A DNA stretch of 64,000 nucleotides. It comes from Chytridium lagenaria (Eukaryota > Chytridiomycota > Chytridiomycetes > Chytridiales > Chytridiaceae). Shown here in pieces: positions 12,303 through 22,616 of this stretch; the stretch's first letter is position 1, and each line of letters starts with the position of its first letter. Both the position numbers and the translations under genes were made by a program. Below the pieces are notes generated by a model, which was not told the origin of the DNA, did not search any database, and saw only the letters and a list, made by a program, of their open reading frames with translations. The stretch lies in contig JAHLKC010000087.1 in NCBI GenBank assembly GCA_025449115.1, positions 62,001 through 126,000 of the forward strand, written 5' to 3'.

Positions 12303-12792
12303 TATGGATGTATGCGTATGAAGACCAAACGTCCAAAAAAAAAAGGTTAGACCTGTACACGTTGTTGTCAATCTAACGCTAACGTTGAAAAAACTGAGGA
12401 CACGTTCTGTTGGTTTAAAGTGGTCAACGTGGTCGCAAAAAGTCTGACATGGTTTGGGGCGGTTTCCTATAAGGCAAAAAGGTCTTCACAATTGAAATAA
12501 TGGAGAATGGATGGAGGAAAGGTTGAATTTGTTTTACTGAATACTGAGATAACAACAAAGTGGTGGGGGGGGGGGGATTATAGAATACAAAAGCCAGGGA
12601 TGCGAGCATAGAGTACGAGAAACAAAAGGGACGGGGGGAGGGGTGTGCGTATTTTTTTAAATCATAATTCTTAACTTGGGATGTGCAAGTAGAATAACAG
12701 AAACGAAAAAGTATCGGTGTAAAGAAATGGACAAAGGGGTGTAGAAACAAAAACAAACCGAAAACAGAACAAAGTCGGAACGGAAACGTGAA
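12303..12792. other. Spacer between the minisatellite and the minus-strand gene
   Basis: AT-rich sequence with a G10 run at 12566 and no recognised domain. It probably includes the 3' UTR of the minus-strand gene to the right, whose last coding part may extend to about 12795 after a frame break. Confidence 0.4.
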
Positions 12793-12826
12793 TTGGAAAA
12801 AAGAGGGGGCGGGGGTGATGAACGAG

Positions 12827-12895
12827 AAGCGAATGCGGTCACACCTTTCTCCGCCTCAGAAGCGAATGCGTTCACACCTTTTTTCTCCGCCTCCA
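12827..12895. repeat. 33/36-bp tandem duplication
   Basis: Two adjacent copies of gaagcgaatgcg(g/t)tcacacctt...ctccgcctc at about 12827-12859 and 12860-12895. They differ by one substitution and a longer T run. On the minus strand, in the likely C-terminal extension of the large gene, they encode duplicated peptides of the type NAFASEAEKGVTAFAS. Confidence 0.8.
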
Positions 12896-13009
12896 TAGCT
12901 GTCACAAGTAATAAACCTCTCCTATCTTCCTCCTCCTTCCACTCCCACCCAACATTCTCCAACCCTCCTTCCGCCTCTAAAACCCACTGCTCAACAACCC
13001 CATCCCCAG

Positions 13010-16000
13010 TCATCTCATCAGGACTCTGTCTCCCAACCCGTTCCACCATCTCCTCCAACCCCCGCGTTCAAGCACCACCACATCCCTATACAACCGCCGC
13101 AACCCTTCCGACGCAAACACCTTTTCTTTAGATGTGATGATCTTTTCCCCATCATCATCTGAAAGCGCAGCCTCCCAATCCATGATCTGATCAACCCAAG
13201 GACGCGGACCATTGATCATCTCCGCATCAAACCGTCTCGACGCTTCCTCCATGAGTTGAGCGACCACCTCCGAAGCGTCACTGCTGGTATCGCTTCCACC
13301 ACTTGACCGACGTCGACGACGGAGGTAGCTGGATGTGTCAAAACTTTGGATCGAGTTGCTGCGATCGAAACGGTCCAGGCTTTCTCGACGGCGGGTTTCG
13401 CGGATCCAGGGGGATTGGGGACCGGGATCGAGGGTGTCGGCGTCGATGGGACGGGCGGTGATGGTGGTGGTGGTGGAGTGGGTTGGGGTTGGGGAGGGGG
13501 CGCGACGACGGAGGGAGCGGAAGAGGGAGAGGAGGGAGGGACGGGTTGAGGGGGTTGTGGAGGGGGTTGGGGAGGAGGGGCGAGTGTAGGAGAGGGAGGA
13601 GAGGGAGCGGGGGACCGCGGAGGGCGGGAGGGAGCGGGAGAGGGACGGGTGGGTGAGGACGGAAGGGGTGGGTTCTTTTGAGGTGGAGTCTATACTTGCA
13701 ATGATGGGGACTGTGGTAGGGGTGATGTCGATGGGTTTAGGTGATGTGGGGTCGATGGTTGTCGCCGTGTCGGTTCTTGTTGGTGCAGAGCTGGGTTGTG
13801 GTGGTTCGATACGACCTGCTGCGGCAAATGCGACGGCTTCAGCGTACGGGGTGACGGATGGGACGATTGGTGCGGGTTCCATGACTTTTTGCTCATCTAC
13901 CACCCCATCCACCATGACTTTTTTCTCACCGTCCACGACGACGGGTTTCTGCCAAGCCTTTGCGAAAGCTGAAAACACGTTGGTGGAAGAACGCGTGATG
14001 AGAAGTGGTTTTGGGGTGGATGAAGCGGATGATGAACGACCGAGGATGACCATGGATCGCATGGAGCTTGTGGATGGGGATCTGTGGGCGTCATTCCCTG
14101 CGTTGGATGGGGATAGAGGGGAACGATGGGGTTTATCGGAGAATTTGTGGAGGAAGGTGCGGAGACGGTTTCGAGAGAGCGTAGCGGATTGGGTCTGGAT
14201 TGGGGTGAGTGGGATTGGGGTTGGGGATGGTGGGGTTGGGGTGGGTTGACGGGAGACAGGGGCGGCGATGACGGTGGAGTCGATGATAGAGAGACGGGTG
14301 GTGCTTGTGAGGCTTTTGGCTTCGTCGTCGTCGATGATGTGGGAGAGGGGATCTGTTGTTGGGGTTGAGATACAGCGATGACAGATTGTACCGGTGGGAA
14401 GGAATTGGGTGCCCATGCAGTCGATGCATTCGGAAGGACGGTGGAAAACGGGGGCGGAGAAGGGCCGGATGCGTGAGATCGGGGAGGAGCGGGAAGCGGT
14501 GTCCGAGTCGTCGTCTTTGATAGCGCGCGGGAGGGAGGAGTGTTTAAGGTGTGGGGAGGAGGAGGAGTCGATGGGGGAGGGATGGGGCGGGGAGGTTGGA
14601 GAGGATGGATCGATGAGGAGGGCGAGATTGGATTGAGAGGAGGAGCGGTTCATGGCGGAGATGAGTCGAGATTCCAGGGTGAGCTCTATGGTTGCTTCCG
14701 GTGAAATCGCGCTATTGGCCACGGTTTCTGATGGAGAAATAGGTTCACCCTGCTGTGAAGTGATGGTGGATCTCCCAAGCGTTGACGCGGCGCCGTCTTT
14801 TCGTTTCCAGGCACCAGAACGACGTGACAGAGTGTCACTCTTGAGACCTCCCACAACCTTGTCTAACCATGATGACGCCATGGATCTTGGTCGTCCATTG
14901 TAATATTCTCCGTGACTACTCCCTCCTCCTACATTATCACTCGTCTCTTTATCTTCAACCACAGAAACAGCATCCATCTTTCGCATGCGTGGTTTACCAG
15001 GGTTAAGGTACCACTTGTGTGTGAGGAATATTTTCTTTGGTTCCAAAACGGAGACGGGTCTCGACACTGGCGAAGATGGTGTCGAACGATCCTCTAAATC
15101 CAACACAACAGGGTGAGATTCCTCCTTAATCGCTGTTACGCCGCTTTCATCGGGACGGTCACTCTTTTTAAACAATCTCTTGAACCAATCCACAATCGAA
15201 CGTTTCCCTTCGTCCACCGGCTCCTCCTCCCTCTCTTGCGGCTTCACCGCTACATTTCTTTCTGCAACATCCGCGATCGCGGGTTTCTCCACCTCTACTG
15301 ACACCACTGCCGCGTCGTCCGGTCTCGCAACAGGGCTCAGTGGAGTCGCCCCACCCGCTCGCGTTAAAGTCGGTCGAGAGAGGGACGGAAACATGGACCA
15401 AATGGACCCAGATCCCCTCGATCCCACAGAAGGCGCCGTCGACAACCTTGAATTTGATAGCGAGCGTTCAAGGGTGACCACCGTTGCGATCGCAGGAGTA
15501 TCTGCCGGCACCTCATCGCCACGTGTCCAATAAAACGGCCACCTCCAGACTCCCTTTGGCTTTTCATCGCGTGGAGAGGTTGATGGTGAAGTGGTGAGTT
15601 TGGGCGGTGGCGGGGAGATGGGATCGGAGGCGGAGTCGGTTTCGGCTTTGTCGATCTTTATAACGACAGATTGGGAGAGGGAAGTGTTGGAGCGACGGGC
15701 GCGGAGTTCTGCTGCGAGTTTTGTAGCGCGGGCGCTGATTTCCATGATGGAGATGGGTGGAGTACCGCTTAGACTGTGGGGATTGAGAGAGGCGGTGTCT
15801 TCTGGGATGACGTTGTCATCGGAGGACAAGGGAGCGGTGATATTGCTGCTGGATGCGGTATGTTCAGCGTCAAAGTCATCTAGTGCGTCTGTTTTTTGGG
15901 TAGAGAAAAAAAACAAAAGAGCGTGAGAAACTTGTAGGGGCCAAAAGTAAAAAAATAAAATAAAGTAGGGGATGTTCAGAAGTTCAACGCACCTTCAAGA

Positions 16001-16864
16001 TACTGATCGGGATTTAAAGATGGGCTCTCGATAGGAGCTTTTGTGTAAGGAACTGTGGCCGATTCGCCGAGTTTAGATTCGATAGGAATGGTTACTTTAT
16101 GAACGACCGTCTCTGTCGGAGAGACCACGTCACCATCCTCAATTAGGGCCCTTTGGACCACGGCGGCGCCATCAGCATTCGTGTCCTTTTGCAATACGAT
16201 GTCATCAATAGCTTTCTCTGACATCTCCACATTCAGCTTGTCATGTAAAACTGCATCCGTTTTCCTTATGTGCAAAACAGGAGGATCATTTAAATTGCCT
16301 TTTCCGTCTCTTCCTTTCCGACTTTAACGTTGGTGGTCTGCAATGATGAATGATGAAGTAGCTGTGCTCCATGCTATGATCATCCTTCGTCACATCACCA
16401 GGGGTGAAAGCTTCTGGTCGAGCCGCGATTAAAATGCCCTCCTGATTTACAGAAAGGCCGTCTAATGTGGTATTGAAAGCAGGAGCAAGAATGGTGGCAT
16501 CATCATCCTTCATGTTGTTGGTGTTGTTGCCTTGCTGATCGTCAAATTCGTAAAAGACATCTTCCTCCAGAGTCTCTTTCCTTTCCTCATACTTTTTTTT
16601 GGCAGCCAGACTCGCCAAGGTGATAGTAGCTGCTGATAGCGTTTTCCTGACGGTAGGATGTGCAGGACTGGTGTTGGTAGTGGTGGTAGTAGTAGCAGTC
16701 GTAGTAATTGTAGATGATTCCAGTGCTGATGTTGTTGTTGTTGTTGTTGTTGTTGAATGTGCTGTGAGTGGTGGTGGTGATGACGATGATGATGATGACG
16801 ATGGTGATAATGATGATGGTGATGGTGATGACGATGCATCCCCACCGTCGTCCTCTTCCTCCAT
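13010..16864 (-). CDS. Large Ser/Pro-rich disordered protein with one CxxC-CxxC site
   Basis: Three exons are visible. Exon 1 runs from ATG 16864 and is poly-Ser, poly-Thr and acidic (MEEEDDGGDASSSPSPSSLS), with a helical patch AAKKKYEERKETLEEDVFYE. Exon 2 is around 16290-15993. The intron 15992-15890 joins DQYLE to DALDDFDAE, and exon 3 is a long open frame down to 13010. It includes EISARATKLAAELRARRSN, a Trp-rich GVWRWPFYWTRGDE, basic WFKRLFKKSD, and a single pair CIDCMGTQFLPTGTICHRC that could bind zinc. The C-terminus has ASRRFDAEMINGPRPWVDQI and a predicted helical tail. The exon 1-2 junction needs a frame change near 16300. The last residues may shift frame near 13040 and continue to about 12795. 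I recognise no family. Length and composition suggest a regulatory or scaffold protein. Confidence 0.65.
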
Positions 16865-18219
16865 GATATTTATTGTATTCTGATTATTATGCACTGCAGC
16901 AGTGGATCAAACTAGTAGAGTAGTAGCAGCTCTATACTTAAGTATGTAGGTAGACCATATCACTATTTCTTTTTTTTTTTCTTCTATAATATATATACAT
17001 ATAATATAATACATGTGATTACTATATTATGGTTACACACATTTAAGAGTTTAGAGAGTTTGTCAGTGTAACCATCATAAGCCCTTAATTTATTTAAATA
17101 AAAAGCATTCCTCGAATCCTCGCCCACAGAGTCAGACCTTCTGCAGGCCAACAGCCACAGTGGGTTATATTTAAATACATGTTTGTTTATATAGGTGACA
17201 GAAATGGACCACAGGAGTTAATTCAACTTGTGCGGACAGAGCTTGTTCGTGCCCATCCCATCTCTGACAGGACGTGTCGTGACGCCATCTAACCATACCT
17301 GCACGTCCAGCACCGTTGGGAGAAGAGCGGCCACAAAAGCACTTACCGACGCATTTCTCGTCCTTGCTTTGCCTGCTTATTGTTTTTCCCTGTTATGTTT
17401 ACCTTCATCAAGCATCTCGCCTGCTAGTTTGGCTCACATCCAATTCATGTATTTAATTTCATTTGTTTTTCTTAACTACCATCAACATTATTCTTTATTA
17501 TTATTAATATTTCGTGATGTATTTGTTTGAATAATAAACTTTAATAAGTTTTTTTAAAAAACTTAAATAAGGAATTTTATTAAATATTACTCTAAAAAAT
17601 AAAACATATAATAACGAGTATTATGTTTTATTTACTATTTACTACCACTGTCTTTTGATAAGTAAATTAACAAGTACAAATATTCATGTTTTACCATAAG
17701 GTTCATGCCTTCTTCATAAAGAGCGTGGACAGCTACCAGGAAAGAACCTTCTACATGTACTATACATACAGTAACTGACATATGTGGATTTGCATAAACA
17801 TTCTACATCACGTATTCATGTGTATGTACCTGCGTACTTTGGTACGTACGTAATGTAATGATTACAGCAACAACAAACAGTTACCCAGAAACACCAGCTG
17901 CAGAACCCCAAAACGAACTACTGTCAACAACAACAACAACGACAACAAACAACAACACCAACCCCTTCTTTCTCAAATACCCCCCACTTGCCTCCCCATT
18001 CCAACCCAAACTTGTTTGTCACACATTTTAATTGGAAAAAAGTCTCAGACACCCCCCTCACACCTCACACCTCACACCTCACTAATAATATTCCTTGGTA
18101 CTCCTCTCAATTCTCTTGCAATAATACATACTGCACCTCAACATCTCCAACACATCAACCACTTGAGCTATACATACCAACCCGCTCATTCACACACCCA
18201 AGCAATACACCTCACATCC
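16865..18219. other. AT-rich divergent intergenic region
   Basis: Lies between the minus-strand disordered-protein gene and the plus-strand SFP1-like gene, so it holds both promoters. Features seen: TA-rich runs (16965-17040), an A/T palindrome aagtttttttaaaaaactt near 17548, and a CAA-rich tract (17868-17965). No domain was recognised in the ORF at 17228-17530. Confidence 0.5.
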
Positions 18220-21200
18220 ATGGCCGAGGCCAGCAGGAAGCTGCCACAACATCGTCATCTGTAGCATCACCTGTAATATCTGCTATCCAAGCCTCATCCT
18301 TTCATTTGGCTACACCACCCAACACGCCTCCCGCTGTCGCATCATCATCAGCAACTTCCATCTTTAACAAAGCAATGATGACGACTCCTGCTGAAAATGC
18401 AAGTGCAAGAGCATCCATCATGGAAAAGATGCAGAAACGAATGATGGCGTCAAATGCAGGTGAAACGGACGACTCTGGGGATGCGAAAATGTTGGCAGGT
18501 GGCAGCAGCAACAGTAGCCATGTCGACGGTGGCGCAAAGCAACAGCAAGAGGACGCCGACATGTCCACCGTCAGCTTCAACCGGTACAGGAGATTCTCCA
18601 AAGATCTCTTTGAAGAGCTCTTTGCGTTGAAGCTGCTTCCTCTGAATCTACTCCGAATGGTCAACAAAACAAGGGTCTCTTGTTTTCCAACTCTTCACCA
18701 TCATCCTCCCAAACTTCTCCCTCATCTCTCCTCAACCCAGTACAAGGTCCACTATTTGGTGGCGGCGGCGCAGGCTCCTCCCCGCTGTTGCAAGTCTCCT
18801 CTGCAGACGACGCCTTTGCGAGCCTTTCCTCTTCAACGATGATTGCAATCGAATGGATCTGGAAACTGGTCACCCACCTTTCTTCAAAGCATGGCAGGAG
18901 CAACTTTCACTTCGCCACCGCAGCCACCCTACTCATGCTGGCGACAAGCTCTAGTAGTGGCGCTTCTGCTTCAGAAGGGCAAGGCCCGATGTTTGGTGTC
19001 GGGGCTGGATCGGGAACGCTGACCACATCGATGTCTGTGGTGGACCGATTTGAAGATCTTCTTCTGTCAGAGTCGATTTTCGTCGCTTGACGATGGGAGT
19101 CGAGGGAGAAGCTTATCCGATGTATCTTCTCATGGTGGCGCTGAAGACTCTTTCGTCGCCTTTTGAAAATACTGGCTTGTTTGGAACATCGGGAGAGAAG
19201 GTGATGAGGCTTTCGCACAAGTGTTTGGGTTGAATGGAGATACCGATGATGCTATTTTCAACCCAAAGCGTGGAAGGTCTTCTTCCTTTTCACTGGTTAC
19301 TGGAGATGTGGCAAAGAAGAGCAAACCACTTATCCCTGACACACTAAAGGAAGAGGAAGAGGAAGAGGATGGAGAGAGCAGTAGCATGAAGGACGTGTTG
19401 GATAATGCTGGAAACGCTGTTGGGGGTAGCACTGGAACTGGCCTTGACGGTTTGGGCATCAACGACAATGATCTTCAAAAACTCATGGAAACTATCACGG
19501 GAGTTCAAACTCTCACCACCACAACTAGCATTCCCTCAACGGCATGCCAGCCCATACCCCAATGAACGTGATGGCTTACCAAAACGGTGTTCCCTTTAAC
19601 CATCACCCGACGCATATCAGCATGCCCCACAACCCTTACCCGGCCATGATGATCCCTTCAAACCACACCATCATGAACCACTAGCGCCTCCAACTTCCCG
19701 TCATGATGTCAAACGATTCTTCTGCTCTCTCATCCCCCCTTCTCTCCCGGCCTGGCTCACCTGCTCTACTCCACCCCGCCTTTCTGCGCTCAACCACATC
19801 CTCTCCCGTCCCGCACCGTCCCATCGCCGTCCCTCTCGCTTGGCCAGCCCTAAGCCCATGGGAGTCATCCGACCAGGAACACCAGGTTCCCTCACCTCTT
19901 CCCCAGCCTCTTCCGCAGTCCCAAGTCGCGTCGCTTCCCCTGTCGCAAGAGTGTTCTCCCCTGGTATTCAGCAACCTATGCCATGGCAGGTCCTAATCAA
20001 GGTCCTCCAACCATGGGTAGTCGCCCGCAATCACCTTTTGGTAACGCCATCCGACCTCCCATGGGTACGTCGGCAACACCACCGCCCAGCTCCATGGGTG
20101 TCAGGGTGGGTTCTCCTCTGATGATGTCAAGCGCCGCGCCCATGCAGATGATGCAGAATGGAATGCAAGTTAGACCGACGTATATGCAGGGTCCTTCGGG
20201 TCCCATCATGGTTTCGCCCATGAATGGGCAGATGTACGCTCATCCACCCAACAGCAACGGGATGATGATGATGCAAACATCAGGTGGACCCATGATGTAC
20301 CCAGCCACACCAGCCTATGCAGATGCAACAGCCTATGCAACAACATCACGTCATCGTATCAGGACCACCGGGATCTCAACCAATGATGATGGCGAGACCG
20401 AGCGCGAACCATCCATGCAACTTCAGCAACAACAAGGCACCATGATGATGATGATGCCACAAGGCGCGAGCCCTAACAATACCGGAATGACGGCTATTCA
20501 AACCCCAAAGCGTTCCAACTCTACCCCGGTTCCCGCACCATCCTTTGTCTCACCCTCCCATCACGTCATGACCGTCCTCAAACCCGTCTCATGGCCTCCT
20601 CACCCCTCGGTGCACCTCCAACCAACGCGCCTATCCCGTCTTCCTCCGTCTCTCCCTCCATGTCAAGCCTCACCTCTCCAACTTCTTCCTCCACGTCCTC
20701 CTCTTCCTCTCCTCCTCCATCAACCGCCCCAACAACCCCAACCCCACACCACCAAATCCAACTTCAACAACAAATGCACATCCAGAAACTCCAACAACAG
20801 CATCAAGCCCTCGGAAACGCTGTCGCCCTTCATCTTCCTCAACGTCCGCAATCTGCTATGGCCGCTACACCCACCACCACCACGCCGGCGGCGTCCCCCG
20901 AGACCTCGTTCATGGCGTCGTTGCAGAATCCTCCGCAGGAGTGGCAGTTTGGTGGGAGTGGCGGCGAATCATTACCGCAAAGACCTTCGTCTACACCACC
21001 CTTGAGGTCTGCGTCGGGTTCGTTATCGCCGTCTCCGCCAGCTCCGTTGTCACATCCCGAGGGTATGAACCCGTTATGGGTGAAAAACCTGAAGGTAGAG
21101 GTCGGAAAGACAAGTACAAGTGTCCCAAACCGTACTGCTCAAAGGTAAAACTTCCTTGCTCCCGCCCACACGGTTTTTTGTTGTATTTTTTTTTAAATGA

Positions 21201-21704
21201 TAACAATCTAACTCTGAGTTTGTGTATAGACGTATAAAATCTGAATGGATTAAAATACCACCTTGATCGCGGAAACTGTGAGCTCGAAAACACCCCAGAA
21301 ACCGCAGCCGACGCTCAAGACATTCTCCTCCTCAACTCGCTCTCCAAATCCATCGCCGCCGCCACCAAGCAGACGGACATTGCGGTTGCCGCCGAACTCC
21401 CATCCTCTGATGATGACAGCGATGACGATGAGAGTGCTGCCACTGCTGCTGCGATTATGGTGGCGGATGGACGGTTGAAGAAGCTGGGAATACCAAGGAT
21501 GTTGGGGCGGTGATTGGGATGAAGATTGCGAGACGGGCTTATTGGTGTCGCGTTGGGGGGTGTGGGAAACGGTATAAGAATTTGAATGGGTTGAAGTATC
21601 ATGCGAAGGTTAGTCATCCTGAGATGGATTTTAAGGGGGAGGTGAAGGGACATGTGAGTTTGGCGATGGCGGTTGCGCAGGGGGTTGCGAAAGTGAAGGT
21701 GTGA
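18220..21704 (+). CDS. SFP1-like transcription factor with split C2H2 zinc fingers
   Basis: The C-terminus carries two widely separated fingers of the SFP1 type. The first is KCPKPYCSK, then after a short intron (about 21147-21229) TYKNLNGLKYHLDRGNCELE (one A missing in the AAAA run near 21236). The second is CRVGGCGKRYKNLNGLKYH near 21545-21603. The motif (T/R)YKNLNGLKYH in both is diagnostic of SFP1, a nuclear regulator of ribosome biogenesis and cell size in yeast. The first finger ends in Cys rather than His (C2HC). Between them is an acidic SSDDDSDDDES stretch. Upstream, about 900 residues are Met/Pro/Gln/Ser-rich (QMMQNGMQVRPTYMQGP, QLQQQMHIQKLQQQHQ). An N-terminal helical piece reads NASARASIMEKMQKRMMASN. 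Start ATG 18220 (MAEASRKLP) requires a frame change soon after; the frame breaks at least six more times. Confidence 0.75.
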
Positions 21705-22616
21705 GTGGTTTGTGGGGTGAGGGGGGGTTTTTGTTTGTTTTTTGTATTGGTGTATTTTTTTGTTCTATATTTTTTTTTTTTGTCTATTGTCTGTTATTAT
21801 TGATCATCATTATCTTTTTTTTTTTTTCGTTTGACGTTTTTTCTCTTTCTTTAATTTTTTGTCTTGATTATGCTTTATTGTTTCGGGTTTTCTTTTCTTT
21901 TCTTTTTTTTTGTATGTTAGCATTTTTCGGTTCTCGCCCATATCTATTATTCTCGGGTCCTCTCCACGACTCCCGATTTCTCTAATTACCCTATTCGGTC
22001 CTTGTTTATTTTCAATTTGCTCTCTTCTGGCTTTGGTCCGTTTATTTTCCTTTTTTTTGATTTCTCGTTTCAGTATCTTTTGCGTTTTTTGTTGTTTTTT
22101 TCCCCTTTAATGTCTTTACAAAATTCCTGTATTTGTTAAATTATCCCATTTTTAAACGAACTCCCCTGTTGTTTTCATCAATTTTTTTGTGTGGTGGATC
22201 GTTTCACTGTTTTCAATCTTGAATGTCGCTGTGATTTTTTTAGTTGCGAATACTTTGTTGTGTTTTTTGTGGTTTGCTTGGATATGAAAAATCTTTGGCC
22301 ATGAACGTTCTTACAACGTCCATCGTTTTACCCTTTGAAAGGATGGTGATGGGATGATAGCGGTATAGGATGGATCAACCGTACGTTTTTAGAGGGTCAA
22401 CCGTAAAAATGAGGGGCGTTCTTTAGTCATTCAAATGTCACATTGATTCATGGAATGCGCTTGTTCGTTGATTTTTTCTTTGTGATAAGAAAATTTCAAT
22501 CTTGGTCCCATTCATTTTGTGATCATCGCTATTCACCAACGAACGATCAAGGACATCATCCCAAACCCCCCACCTATCCCCCTATTCCCACATCTTGTTG
22601 CTTTGATCGTTGAACC
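21705..22616. other. T-rich intergenic region
   Basis: Mostly long T tracts (21720-22200), consistent with a 3' UTR, followed by the upstream region of the GDP-mannose pyrophosphorylase gene. No coding domain on either strand. Confidence 0.5.

Noticed and set aside
12119..12376. ORFs in the minisatellite as genes
   Set aside because: They are periodic translations of the 163-bp unit in both strands with no recognised domain or start context.
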